Below are positions 33,895-45,155 of a stretch of DNA of 64,000 nucleotides, in pieces. The notes under the pieces are model-generated. The model ran no database searches. It was not told the DNA's origin and saw only the letters and a list, made by a program, of their open reading frames with translations. Each line of letters begins with the position of its first letter. Position 1 is the stretch's first letter. A program made the position numbers and the translations under genes. The stretch comes from Dichetophora obliterata (Eukaryota > Arthropoda > Insecta > Diptera > Sciomyzidae), in the NCBI GenBank assembly GCA_963920525.1, contig OY986438.1, forward strand, positions 73,862,136 to 73,926,135, read 5' to 3'.

Positions 33895-35350
33895 AACTTT
33901 AACTTTTCCATGCTTATCTTTAATTCTTAAAACGAATTTAATCCCCTCCAAGCCGGTTCTAACTATCAAAAAATTATAAAAAATAAAAAAAAATGGGTGA
34001 ACAAAAAATATCTTTGAAAAAAGTTACGAAAAGCTGAAGGCGGGAAACTTCAGATGAACAGCCAGAGAAAACCCTACAAGAAGACTATCGGTTATTTAAC
34101 TAAACAAAAACGGTTTTTCTAAACTGAAATATCGGTTACCTTTTTATACGAAGTTTCGGTTATGCTAGGAAGAGCCTCGGGAAGAACTTAAACGAAGCTC
34201 GTATATACGTGTGATCTGGCATCCCTTTCTCACACGTAGCAATTTCCAATATTATCGAAATATAGCCGTCTCGCTCTCTCTAGTTAAGGTTAACATAAAT
34301 ACAGGTTATAGGTAACTAAATCTCACCAAATAAATCTAACCGAAAACTCAGTTATATATAACCGTTAGATATAACGTAAAAATCAGTTTTATCTAACATA
34401 CCTTTTAAAATATAAAAATGACTGCAATTCGTTGGTGTCTTGAAACAAATGTTTTAAATTTATAATTACATTTTTTATTGTTATTATTGTTGTTGTTATT
34501 GTTGTTGCTGCTACTGCTAGCCACTTCTGTGCCGACGACTTTGGGAGTGGAATTAGATGTAGCAAATGTTGAAATGCTCACTGCATTCTTGATATTGGCA
34601 TGCGTGCTTATTGGCTCATCCTTCTTTGATGGGCAGCAGCATTCCAACAGTAAGCAATTTTAAGATATTTAAATTTTTTATTGCAGAACTTGCTTTTTGT
34701 TAGCGAAACTTGGAATTTTAAACTACAATGGCGGATATGCAAAAATTGGACATGATTTTTAATAATGATACCTTCTCTTTCTTTCACATGCACTTGCTAA
34801 AATTTTCATATTTTTCCTTGTTTCACAATTTTTGACACTGAAATGAGTATGAGAATGTGGTTGTAAACAGAAAAATGTTTGTGATTGTGTTAGAGTTTTG
34901 GTTAGCGATTTCTTGTAGGGAAGCAGCCATAAACAAGTAGATAGAAGTTAACGAGTTTTTTATTGGTAGCACTTTTTAGTTAAGGGCTCCTACACACTGA
35001 ACATAAAGTTAAGCAACGCAGGTAGATATAAAATTTATTTGCAAACAAAATCTATAAAAAAAGAAAAGCGTTCAAATTTAAAAATGTACCTGCTGAAAAA
35101 ATGTGTACTTCCGTACTGGCGTTAGTAAAAGTGTACCTCAAAAGGTACAATCGTGCCGCTTGAGGCATCACTATATCTTAAACAAAATGAAGAAATAAAT
35201 TAGTTTTATTTTTCCAAATTTAGCAACACCAGGGCAACGCCGGAAACCATTGAGTTAGTTTGTTATCTTAATTGAAATAACAAGCTTCGTTTTTAGTGAA
35301 AAATATAATCTACTATGTGTTCAAGTGTAAATGTTACTGATTACCTTAAA
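33895..35350. other. Intergenic DNA with a (GTT)n microsatellite at 34476-34520
   Basis: No gene. The GTT/ATT triplet tract gives poly-Leu or poly-Asn frames on the two strands that should not be called genes. Confidence 0.55.
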
Positions 35351-35354
35351 CAGC

Positions 35355-35725
35355 GGGAATGAAATTACTGCAACAGATAGATAATGAAGCACAAAGACTT
35401 TGGTGCCTTTATAACAAATTTTCTGCGGGCTGCAAATCGTCTGCACTACGTTTGACTACGATTTCGGTAATCGTTTATCCTCGAGGCAATGTCACACTAC
35501 GTTACTTCCAGCTGAGCCACCTCACTTTATGCTTGGGTAATAAAACCTTAAAAAGGTTTTTTGCTTCGATTAGTAACAGTAGACGAAACAGTAAACTTCA
35601 CTGACCTTCACTGGAACAGTCGAAACAGTAAACTTCACTGACCGAACGTGCTCCAAAGAAGGCGAATATAGTGCTATCGGCCAGAAAGATTATGGCGGCA
35701 GAATTTTGGGATAAACCGCGGTATA
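35355..35725 (+). pseudogene. mariner transposase, middle fragment
   Basis: Homologous to the reverse complement of 56050-56395. Includes the LVTVDET catalytic block and CYRPERL. A local duplication of AACAGTAAACTTCACTGACC (near 35588 and 35623) replaces the block that reads WVHHYTVE in the other copy, so it lacks part of the catalytic segment. Both ends are truncated. Confidence 0.7.
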
Positions 35726-36138
35726 ATCTATATCTATGGGAAAAACAAAATTAAACCACAGTCGCATAATACGCATTATACGTACTGTATACACCACGTT
35801 TTTGCATCGTAAGCTGCGTATGTTAAATCCCTTACCATTTTTACTGCGGTAAACTTACCGAACGCTGTTTACTTTGACAATACGGCGTTCATTGAATACC
35901 ACTTATGACATACCGTTTCAATTATTTCGTTAAGTGTCAAAGTTTGTGATCATTAACTTATCGAGTTCAGTTATTTTTTTTTTAATTGGCAACGCCCTCT
36001 TGCAATAAAAAGCAACACTCAGTACAAAGATTGTATCACATACAAGAACCAATGCTGTAGATAGATTTTGTTACCTTACACAATGCCCAAAGCAAACAGA
36101 AACATCAAATGTTGGCTTTATATTTCATGAAATTGTGT
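35726..36138. other. Intergenic sequence, no gene seen
   Basis: Palindromic words (GCATAATACGCATTATACGTA) but no coding similarity or clear element ends. Confidence 0.4.
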
Positions 36139-36142
36139 AATA

Positions 36143-36729
36143 TTATGTTGACTTTATATGATTTAAATACAAATTCTAAATGTTTGATAGTTTCAATAGT
36201 AAGATAGTTTGATAGTAAATCATACTTGACAACAAAATCAGCAAAATTCTAAAAACGACTTCAGTAAACATGGTTTGTTAGTGCAGACTTCCAGCAGGCT
36301 GTTGGACTACATATAATAACATAAGCATAGAGACTAAAGTAAAACAGAAATACAACAACAAATGTGAAATTATGAAAATTGAGAAAAACTGAGAAATTGA
36401 CACTTCAAATCTCATCGCCCCGGTGGTGCAGTGCGTTAGTGCGCGCTTGCACGGGTATCGCAAAGATTTCTGATGACGCCTTTAGCCGGGCAGAAATTGT
36501 GCAATAAGATCAGCTAGTGATTTTATCCTTTTCATATTGAAAAAACTTTGTTGTTGTTGTTGTTTCTTTGGAAAGATTCGTTAGAACAATTAATTGTTCT
36601 AACTTTGACCTTAAGCTCAATAAAACGATTTTAAACTATCAAACAACTAGAATTTGTATTTAAAATTAAGTATGATTTAAACTATCAAACATTTAGAATT
36701 TGTATTTAAATCATATAAAGTCAACATAA
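36143..36729. mobile_element. 587-bp MITE with TA duplication
   Basis: Almost perfect inverted ends of more than 50 bp (TTATGTTGACTTTATATGA at the left), flanked by TA, consistent with a Tc1/mariner-type target. The right arm has an extra copy of ACTATCAAACA-TAGAATTTGTATTTAAA. A SINE-like piece sits in its centre. Confidence 0.75.
36415..36500 (+). mobile_element. Possible tRNA-derived SINE head
   Basis: GTGGTGCAGTGCGTTAGTGCG resembles a Pol III A box and D-arm (compare TAGCTCAG..GGTTAGAGCG of tRNAs). A CGGGTATCGCAAAG block could be a decayed B box. It is too short and degenerate for certainty and is not a functional tRNA gene. Confidence 0.35.
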
Positions 36730-37959
36730 TAAATATAGAGGTCATTTAGGAAAAAACTTTAATTGTGTAATATTTATATAAGAAAGAGAGTTCAAACATA
36801 AATTTTTCTCCCAGTGAGGATCAACCAGACCAACAAGTGCTTACATCAACATAGTACGGTCAGTACTTTAAGCACACCAAAGGTTCAAAGTTTGAAATAA
36901 AAACGATTTCTGATCGCAATCAACCACCTACTGACCTCCGAGAATGACGTAGTTCTACGTCAAAACTGTGTTCTGTATGAACAAAAAAAAAAACCTTTTT
37001 TTGAGGTCGGAAGAAAAATTACGAAAAAAAAATTTTAATACAAAATATAGAAATTTTGTCGATTCTTTTTTTTAATTTTGTTTTTGTAAATTTTTCTACG
37101 TCCATACTTTGTAAGAAATTATTCTTTCATATTTTATAATAGAGTAGATATAACAAATATGTAATCTATAAAAATAATACTTATATTTTTCTACTTCAAT
37201 ACTAGGCTTAATACAAAAATAAAAACATCGATGTATAGCCGATGTTTTTAAGCATCGATAATTGTCAAGTGAACATCGCTGTTTGCAAACATCGATGTTT
37301 TTAAGAGCGACGTTGCATCCGTACTGACATTGGAAACCAGACATATTCTTTAAAAGTACAATTTTCCAGTATCTTGCCTTTAATATCAATGCATGATTTT
37401 TCATACAAAATTTTAAAAAATGTTGCAAGCAATTTTTTAACCAATTTTTAACAATATGTTATAAAAAAATTTCCATTAAACATATTTCGTCAAAGAAGGA
37501 ACGAATTGTTTTCAATATGTTGCCCATTTCACATTGAAGTGTAATATCAGTTGCAATGACCATCTCCGATTTGGCTCAAATTTTGTGCTTAGATTAGTTT
37601 TTGTTTACTCACATGGCGTTTGCCATGTTTGCTAAGAATTTTCATTTCAGGGGGAGGGGGGTCTAATCCCCAAAACCCTCACCAGCGAGCGCGCCTGCAT
37701 GCATACAGTGGACTTATTTCATATTTAAATGAATCAGGCTTTGGTTGAAAAACTTTTGAATTAAAGTCTGTTGTTGCCATAAATTGCTTTGTAGTTTCGC
37801 GGCATATTGAACAAGTCTATGAAGATTTTGTTTCAGTTAAAACGTTTAGAACCTTTCCATCTATAAGCGTCATATTTAATGGTAATTTTTCTGTCGTTGT
37901 TCAAAATACATTCGAAAGGTTTCAACTCAGATATTTCTTTATCCAAACTCTTATTTTCA
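36730..37959. other. Intergenic DNA with a CATCGATG cluster at 37195-37315
   Basis: No gene recognised. Palindromic CATCGATG/GCATCGAT words cluster here and again at 60730-60850, both times followed by TTGCATCC. The sequence at 36995-37105 also resembles 59965-60125 (TTTTTTTGAGGTCG and TTTTTGTAAA-TTTTT-TA-GTCC). Confidence 0.45.
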
Positions 37960-38031
37960 TTTATAATGTGATCCTTGCTTTCTTCAACATATTCTATTTT
38001 TAGTGTTCTGCAATTTTGGAGTCGTGCTAAA

Positions 38032-38995
38032 ATGTCGTTGGTGAATAGTTGCGTGAAATGTTCGCAAGTTATTGACACTAGTCTCGAGTTTAAATGCTTT
38101 CTATGTGAAGGTCATTATCATATAAACTGTATCGAATTAGCTGATGAACAATTAATTGACAGCTTGCTGAATATTGAAAACTTTGTTTATAGGTGCTCTA
38201 ATTGTGTTTTGACAAATGGCACCATGCTTAAAATTCTGTCGAGTTTGGTAGTAGAAGTTCATGATGTGAAAAAAACTTGATGTTCTCTTGTCTAATAGTG
38301 CTCAGAAGACGAAAGATGTTTTAAGTGCTAATATGCAAATTGTGTCTTTGTCGCAAAAAGTAAATAATACAAAAAAAAAACTAAAAATAATCCGAATGAC
38401 GCTATGCTGCTTAATGCTAATACTTCTGATAATATGCGTTGCACTCGGGCGCGTGCTCGTGGTCTTGGCATCATCTTCGCCGTCTTTGCTGCCAGAAAAA
38501 CCTGTTTATTTTGAGTCTACTGCGGCTCCACTCATAGCTGCTGCTGCTGTTCCTCGTTCATATGCTTTTGTTGCTGCTAAAGCAAACACAATCGAAAATC
38601 TTTTGCTCTCGCCCGAGAAGTCATCTGTTTATTGTAATATTGATAAGCAAAATGAGTATTCATGCTCTGCTGCTGCTGCCGCTGTTGTTGATGCCGCTCT
38701 TTTCCCGAGTTCTTTTGCTTCTGTTGCTGCTAATATTAATTCAAATGGTGCTTACTCTTCGTCAGTAAGCTTGCCCTCTCATCAACAAGAGAGTCTAAGT
38801 AATAATTGGAAGCAAGTGAAAATGAAAAAACAAGCTATGCAAAAATCTATTGTTGGCCAAAGTAATACTAATGAGTTACAAGTTGTAGACCATAAAAAGT
38901 GGCTGCATTTATCATCTTTTATGACTAATGTTAAAGCTGAGAATATAATTGACTATGTAGTCAGTCACTCGAATGTGCAAACGCATAATTTGTAG
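38032..38995 (+). pseudogene. Element D ORF1 (PHD finger, Ala-rich)
   Basis: Opens at 38032 with a C4HC3 PHD finger (CVKCSQ, CFLC, YHINC, CSNC), the same fold as in element A ORF1. After a stop at 38278-38280 another frame (38288-38995) continues. An A-run near 38370 probably caused a second shift, giving a doubtful hydrophobic stretch. The C-terminal part has an Ala-rich region (SAAAAAVVDAALFPSSFASV) and ends VQTHNL. The usual ORF1 C-terminal domain may continue decayed to about 39160. Role by family: RNA binding and RNP assembly. Confidence 0.7.
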
Positions 38996-39170
38996 TGGAA
39001 AGATGAACTCAATCATATTAAGAGAATCAATTTTAAGTTGGGTGTATCAGCTTCACTCTTTGATGAGGTTTTTTTACCTTCACTCTGGCTAGTGAATGTT
39101 AGAGTGCGCCTTTTTAAGTTTTTTTTTTTAAATCCAGTAGAACTACAAGCACTAGTATAGCTACTGATGA

Positions 39171-39837
39171 TTATAATCTTAATGGAAATAATTGTCTAAA
39201 AATCTTATACCAAAATGCCTCAGGTATGCGTACAAAATCCAATACAGTGTTTGCTACAACTTCACAATTGGAATATGATATAATTGTAATCACTGAAACA
39301 TGGCTAAATTCTGATTTTTGTGATGAAGAGTTTTTTGACTTACATGCGTACCAGGTGCTACGAAATGACCGTGATGCTGTGAAAACAGGCTGCAATAGAG
39401 GAGGAGGTGTATTAATAGCCGTAAAAAGATCATTATCAGCTAATGAAGTGCAGCTATTAAATGCTGATTCAATATTGGATCAATTGTGTGTTTGTGTTCG
39501 TGGACCTACTGGAGTATTGTATATATGTGCTTCTTATATTCCACCAAATAGTCCGTTTGATATATATAGTGCACATGTTGACAACATTAGAAATTTTTCA
39601 TCAAATCATCTTGGGAATAATTATCTCTGTGTACTTGGCGATTTCAACCTTAGTAAATTATCTTGGGCCTATATGTTTGATGATGCTTTTTTAACACCAC
39701 TAAATGTAAATTCTGAAACTGAAATTTATTTAATTGATAGTCGTTCTGACCTTAATTTGCAGCAAATAAATGGCTGTTTTCACTTGTTACATAGATTGCT
39801 AGATTTAGTTTTTTTGAGTAATAGTGTAAATTTTTAA
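39171..39837 (+). pseudogene. Element D endonuclease domain, C-terminally deleted
   Basis: APE-type landmarks: ILYQNASGMRTK, VITETWLN (catalytic Glu), RGGGVLIAVK, SYIPPNSP, VLGDFNLS (Asp) and LLDLVFLSN. The final SDH-type segment and the usual linker are missing; the sequence jumps to the pre-RT region at about 39894. A deletion of roughly 80 codons is inferred. Confidence 0.8.
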
Positions 39838-39893
39838 ATCTGAATTTTAAATCTAAAATCAAACCTAGCTTTAATTTAAAGCTTTACACAACT

Positions 39894-41204
39894 GCCTTAA
39901 AAAAGATACAGAATTTAAGAAACAAATTTTACAAATTGTGTATTCAAACTAAGAGTAGTATTTATTTTATAAAATATCGGCAGCATATGAGGGAATTTAA
40001 TTTCCTTGATAGATATCTGTTTAAGCAATATGTTTCAAAGTTCGAATCTAAGATTAAGACTAATCCGAAGGAGTTTTGGCGTTACGTTAATTCCAAAAAA
40101 GGTGTCTCAGATTTTCCCTCCTCATTGTTTTTAAATAATAATGTTTTTAAAAATTCACTGGAAGCATCTAATCTCTTTGCAAAATTTTTAAATCTTATTT
40201 TGAATCAGGCTTTGATTCTATAAATGATATCTTTGTTAACTCTTCTCATTTTATCGATTTTGGTACACTTTCAATTTCTGAAAATGATGTCATTGAAGCG
40301 ATAAAAGCATTCGAAATGAGTACTAACTGTGAGTTTGATGGTTTGTCAGTTATTCTTATAAAAAACTGTTATTTATCCCTGGCAAGACCCCTTAAACTTA
40401 TTTTTAATAAATCAATTATATCTGGCACGTTTATTGACGACTGGAAGGTATATTTTGTGACTCCAGTTTTCAAATCTGGTAATAGGAATAATATTGCTAA
40501 CTATAGACCTATCACTAAGCTCACCACAGTGAGTAAAATTTTTGAACACATTGTTAAATAAAAAATATTTTTTGCTATAAAAAGCTGTATTTCACCAAAC
40601 AACATGGTTTTGTTCGTGGACGCTCTACTGTTATAAATCTATCTTTGTTTACTGAATACTGCATTGCATCATTTAAAGAAGGATTACAAGTGGATGTTAT
40701 CTACACAGACTATCTACCAAAGCTTTTGATAAAGTTTCCCATAGTATTTTACTTAGAAAACTTGCTAATTTTGGCTTCCATTCAGCAATTCTCAAATGGT
40801 TTAGTTCTTATCTATCAAATAGAATAAATTATGTGAAAATTGATAGTATTAATTCCAATCCTTTTGTTGCAACTTCTGGTGTTCCACAAGGGAGTATTCT
40901 AGGCCCGTTATTGTTCTTAATATTCATTAATGATTTATCGTTTTCTGCAAAATATGCTCAATGTCTTTTGTTTGCTGATGACTTAAAAATGTACCTTAAA
41001 GTTCAAAACGCGTCGGATATTACAAAACTTAAATCGGATTTAAATTCAGTATATGAATGGTGTAAAAAAAATTGCTTAACTTTAAATATTGGTAAATGTG
41101 CTGTTGTTTCATATTCAAAATCTATTCGTCCTATTTTGACGTCTTATGAGCTAAATAATTTGTATCTTAATCGGGTGACAGTCATTAAGGATCTTGGAAT
41201 AATA
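39894..41204 (+). pseudogene. Element D RT domain, part before the mariner insertion
   Basis: KEFWRYVNSKKGVSDFPSS, then IANYRPITKLTTVSKIFEHIV, HGFVRGRSTVINL (after a shift near 40560), VDVIYTD (first catalytic Asp; shift follows near 40710), TSGVPQGSILGPLLF and LLFADDLKMYL (DD). It ends at DLGII, where the mariner entered. At least three frameshifts are present. Confidence 0.85.
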
Positions 41205-42501
41205 CAAGGTGCCTCGAAGAGACTGGCAAAAGTAATCCTCCTATCAGAAAATGCTATAAATTTTGTAGTAAACACATGCGAAATACACGTTAATAAACAA
41301 TGTTACGCTACACTGCTCCAGAACGCGGAATATTGGTGACTATTTATTTGACCAATAATTGGTCGGTGACTTTGGCACAACGTGAATTTCGTCGCAGATT
41401 TCCTGGCCGTCCAACGCCTACTGGTGAAACACTGCGACGTTTAGCCACTCGCCTCGAAGAGACTGGCACAACACGAGATGCTGCCAGGCGTGGCAGACCC
41501 CGGAGTAGCCGTTCTGCAGAGAATATTGCTTATGTAGCCGAGGATGTCATGGAAGCGCCGTCGACACCGACCAGACGACGTGCCACGCAAATGGGTATCG
41601 GTCGACGGTCTTTACAGCGAATTTCGGTACAAGATTTGAAGATGCTTCCGTGCAAAGTCCAGACGGTCCATCAGCTGTTAGCTGCTGACCGCCAATCGCG
41701 TCTAACATACGCTCAAGCCATCCTTAATCACCACCAAGAGGAAGATGATTTTTCATCAAAAATAATCATGAGTGATGAGGCCCATTTCCATCTTAGCGGG
41801 TACGTAAATAAGCAAAATTTACGCTTCTGGGGCACTGAAAATCCGCGTGTAACCCACGAAGAGCCATTACACCCGCTCAAAGTCACTGTATGGTGTGCTG
41901 TTTTCGCTGGAGGAGTCATCGGACCTTTTTTCTTCGAAGACGTCGCGGGCCAAACGGTTACTGTGAATGGTGAGCGCTACAGAGCAATGATCAACGAGTT
42001 CTTTTTGCCGCAACTTGATGAATTGGGATTGGAAAACATGTGGCTCCAACAGGACGGTGCAACGGCACACACTGCACGTGCCACAACCGATATGCTGAAG
42101 GATACATTTCCCGGGCGCCTAATCTCCCGTTTTGGCGATTTGCACTGGCCAGCAAGATTGCCTGATTTGACCGCTCCAGACTTCTTTTTGTGGGGCTTTT
42201 TGAAGTCGCGGGTTTATGTCAACAAGCCTCAGTCTCTTGCAGCTCTTAAAGACAATATCCGCCAAGAATGTGAGGACCTATCGCCGGAAGTTTTGGCCGA
42301 AGTGATGAAAAATGCCATAAAAAGGGCTCAAATGACAATCAACTGTGGCGGCGGCCATTTACATGACATCATATTCTCGACTTGATGTAAAAAAAAATTA
42401 AAAGACCAAATAAAAATAATCCACAAGAAGAATCAAAGTTTTTAATTTTTTTTTTAAATTACAGCCAAAAAACATCGCAAGGTTACTTTTGCGCCACCTT
42501 G
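41205..42501 (+). mobile_element. DD41D (rosa-type) Tc1/mariner transposon, 1297 bp
   Basis: Ends CAAGGTG and CACCTTG, flanked by TA (41203-41204, 42502-42503). Removal with one TA restores the RT frame of element D (DLGIIYDSKF). The right inverted repeat reads CAAGGTGGCGCAAAAGTAA. In the left one, GC is replaced by a 14-bp insert, so the two ends no longer match exactly. Open transposase inside. Probably one of the youngest insertions here. Confidence 0.9.
41300..42385 (+). CDS. mariner-family transposase (DD41D), intact, 361 aa
   Basis: Cut-and-paste transposase that would act in the nucleus on its own TA-flanked ends. The N-terminal third (residues 1-115) has HTH-like segments with the GRP linker (ARRGRPRSS). 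The catalytic domain shows MSDEAHFHL (D159), QQDGATAHTA (D252) and WPARLPDLTAPDFFLWG (D294). There are 41 residues between the second and third Asp, giving DD41D. This is the spacing of the rosa group known from tephritid flies; classical mariner is DD34D and Tc1 DD34E. No stop or frameshift was found and length matches the family. Start chosen at the first ATG after the left end. Promoter and activity are unknown; the altered left terminus may limit mobility. Confidence 0.9.
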   Translation: MLRYTAPERGILVTIYLTNNWSVTLAQREFRRRFPGRPTPTGETLRRLATRLEETGTTRDAARRGRPRSSRSAENIAYVAEDVMEAPSTPTRRRATQMGIGRRSLQRISVQDLKMLPCKVQTVHQLLAADRQSRLTYAQAILNHHQEEDDFSSKIIMSDEAHFHLSGYVNKQNLRFWGTENPRVTHEEPLHPLKVTVWCAVFAGGVIGPFFFEDVAGQTVTVNGERYRAMINEFFLPQLDELGLENMWLQQDGATAHTARATTDMLKDTFPGRLISRFGDLHWPARLPDLTAPDFFLWGFLKSRVYVNKPQSLAALKDNIRQECEDLSPEVLAEVMKNAIKRAQMTINCGGGHLHDIIFST

Positions 42502-43092
42502 TATATGATTCAAAATTTACGTTTATTAATCATTTGAATTATATTATCCCTAAAGCCTACCAAATGTTGGCCTTTATTCGTCGGAATAGTCTTAATTTTA
42601 CGAATCCATATGTGCTTATGACTCTTTTTACTATACTTGTCCGCTCCAAATTAGAATATGCATGTTTTATATGGCGTCCGTTCTGCCTCACATATTATGC
42701 GATTGGAGCGTGTACAAAAATCATTTTTAAGGTTTGCTTTGCGGTTCTTTACTTTTGATGAACCAGTTCCATCATATGATGCCAGATGTGGTCTTTTGCA
42801 TTTGAAACCTCTATATAAAAGAAGGACTTTATTATCTTTATTATTAATATATGATGTTGTAGTTGGCACAGTAGATTGTCCAAGCTTTTTATGTCTAATA
42901 AATTTCAATGTGCCATGCAGATTTTTCCGTCATTCTGATATATTTTATTTAGGCACTTGCCGAACAAACTATGCCATAAATTCGCCAGTTAATAGAGCAT
43001 TAAGTGAATTCAATAATCTATGTAGAATATGTGATATCGATTTTGCCTCCTCAAAGGAGTCTCTAAAATGTATATTACAAGCTGCTATATAA
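42502..43092 (+). pseudogene. Element D RT C-terminal part
   Basis: Resumes after the mariner with YDSKFTFINHL, MLAFIRRNSLNFTNPYV and LVRSKLEYACFIW. A shift near 42690 leads to RLERVQKSFLRFALR, PSYDARCGLL and the terminal stop at 43090-43092. The 42489 start lies in the mariner end and is not real. Confidence 0.8.
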
Positions 43093-43156
43093 TGTTTATA
43101 TATTAAATGTATTTTATGATAACTATTCGCAGTCAGTAAGAATTGTAAACATTCAT

Positions 43157-43186
43157 TGACTTAGTAAATAAATAAATAAATAAATC
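43157..43186. repeat. (TAAA)n tail of element D
   Basis: TAAATAAATAAATAAATAAA follows the 3' UTR. The same kind of tail closes the non-LTR element at 52758. Confidence 0.8.
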
Positions 43187-43199
43187 TAATAGATTGAGG

Positions 43200-43990
43200 A
43201 GTCAAATAATATTATCTTCTGAAGTTATTAACTATAAAGGTATAATCGATGTAACAAACAGGGAATGGTCCAATGAATCGGGTGTAGTTTCCCTACACTG
43301 CTGTTTGTATAAACTATATCCTGTTGAACCATCAAAGCAATAACTTAAAATCGAGCTTGCCTCACTTATTATTTGTATTTCATTGAGAACGTCTTGCGGA
43401 CTAAGTAGAATTCTATTTGATATATGATCAACCATATTTTGAAAGGAACCTTAACGCAAATATATGTGGCTTTATGCCTTCTGGCAGGGATTTCAATTTG
43501 CATTCAAACAATTTATTGTATGCGGGATAAATATCGCAATTTGGAGCATTATTTAACTCCCTCGTGTTCATATATTGCTGTTTAGTAAAATTATTTTCCA
43601 ATAAAAAGGTCAAAGCCATTTCCAAAGGTGATAATGGCAAATTTTTCTGATTTTACTTGGACGCGATGGAGTTTCAGCTTTTAAGACATATTTTAAATCA
43701 CAATTTTTGGGTGACTGTGCTGCAATGGACCAAAAGTGGATTAATAAAAAAGTGTTATTATCTTGTTGAGACGAAATGTCTGATGCAATTGTTATTTTTT
43801 GACGCTCACTGCCATCACTATAATCAACATGAGGCCGGCCTTTTTTACCTTCCTTTGCAAATAATGAAAATTCTGTTTCACTCGCTAACCACCTTAGCTC
43901 ACATTTGCAAAATTTAGTTTAGCATCTGGTATATTTGATCCACTTTTGCCTAGGAAAACTACAAAAGTTTTTAATTTTCCTTCTTGTAAG
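43200..43990 (-). pseudogene. Transib (RAG1-like) transposase relic, N-terminal half
   Basis: Minus strand. A decayed start (GRP followed by a Tyr/Ser/Arg/Lys-rich stretch near 43800-43840) is followed by the open block LPLSPLEMALTFLLENNFTK, then Q-YMN-TRE and CDIYPAYNKLFECK (43640-43428). An overlapping shifted block 43435-43232 has MVDHISNRILLS and FDGSTGYSLYKQ. The order L-P.EAL.L..E..LTK-QY, .YP.Y..L...K and DG(S)-G-S-YKQ is what I know from Transib transposases, relatives of RAG1. The DG motif should hold the first catalytic Asp. The catalytic C-terminal half is missing. Identification is from memory of the family pattern. Confidence 0.6.
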
Positions 43991-44231
43991 TTGCGTTTGT
44001 TCATCACCAATATGTCTTTTTATTTTTAAAGCGACTTAATTAGAAACAGCTTCATTATCCTTATTGTTTTTGATCCAAAATTGAAAAATTTCTGAGTTTT
44101 TAATCGAAATTCATTCTGAAAAATGAATATATCAGAGATTGGATGCAAGTTTATGCAGAAAGTTTTATGATCACATGAAAGTGGGTACTTTAGATTTTCT
44201 AAAAATATTCATTCAAAAAATTTCAACAATG

Positions 44232-45134
44232 TGTTGTGACTCACAACGAGGTATTCCCCAAAATATTGTCTTTTTACTAGTGGCCAAGTGCTGGCAATGA
44301 AAGTTGATCCACCGCAACAACTAAGCGAGCGATCAACATTCATTGCATTGCGGCACTTTTATATGAATTCAATGCCAAGGCCGGTAAAATAAACAAACCA
44401 AATGTAAGACAATAAAATGAACACTGATCTACCGCAACAACAACTGGGCGATCAGTTTTCATTTTATTTAAAGACAATAAAATAAAGCCAACAATTTACT
44501 TCTGTGCGGCCAGCGTAAACTGCTGAGCATGCAAAAACCAGAGGTAAATTGATTGTAATATTTTATTGTTGTATTTAACATAAACACAGTTTGGCAAAAC
44601 AAATATAATTTAAATAAGAATTTAATGTTGGAATATGACCCAATTACACATGTTATACATGTTTGTATGTTTGCTTAGCCAAAGTTGGCACCATTAAATA
44701 AATATGTAAGAATATGTTTAATAAGAACTTAATAATGAACTTAATTTAAGCCAAAGGCGGAAGATAAACCGCTGATTAATCAATAAGTAGAATTAAGTTT
44801 GTAAAAATGAAGAAGAAGAAGCGCGGCCAGATATGTTATAAATATCTGGTCCCCGCTAAAATAAAGATGGATTGATGTACTTTAAACTAAAACGGTTGCA
44901 GTCAATTTCTTTTAACGGAAGCAGACCAGATTTCCCATTTGGAAAAACCCAAAAGTAAGTATAAACTAAAACCTCCACGCCTGAATGCACCTACGGGTGA
45001 CGGCGACAGAGGTATTTTTTTTGAGTAGCTTGCCAGTGGCGCTCTTAAGCGCCGGCAAACAACCCATAGGTAGGACCACTGTAGAACAACCCACTGTTAG
45101 GACCAACGCGTATCCTCTCAGAGGGGATACAACA
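44232..45134 (+). repeat. 5' LTR (903 bp)
   Basis: Starts TGTTGTGACTC and ends GGGGATACAACA (TG...CA). It contains a TATA-like TTATAAATATC near 44835 and an AATAAAG polyadenylation signal near 44861, the usual U3/R order. It should drive the genomic RNA of the element. Confidence 0.9.
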
Positions 45135-45137
45135 AAT

Positions 45138-45155
45138 TGGCGCAGCCGGTAGGAT
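45138..45155 (+). promoter_or_regulatory. Primer binding site, tRNA-Ser type
   Basis: TGGCGCAGCCGGTAGGAT matches the complement of the fly tRNA-Ser 3' end (CCA plus CGACTGCG side) at 17 of 18 positions. It lies three bases after the LTR. Errantiviruses such as 17.6 and 297 use this primer. Confidence 0.8.

Larger units (their letters stand above)
37960..43186 (+). mobile_element. Element D: jockey/CR1-type non-LTR retrotransposon with nested mariner
   Basis: Contains ORF1 with PHD finger, endonuclease, RT, a 3' coding tail and a TAAA repeat tail at 43160-43186. Interrupted at 41205-42501 by a DD41D mariner. Several frameshifts and an internal deletion between endonuclease and RT make it inactive. 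Its 5' end is not defined. Confidence 0.8.

Noticed and set aside
34405..34663. Poly-Leu (plus) and poly-Asn (minus) frames as small membrane or disordered proteins
   Set aside because: Direct translation of a (GTT)n/(ATT)n microsatellite.
36415..36500. Functional tRNA gene
   Set aside because: No proper acceptor stem, anticodon arm or T-arm; at most a SINE head.
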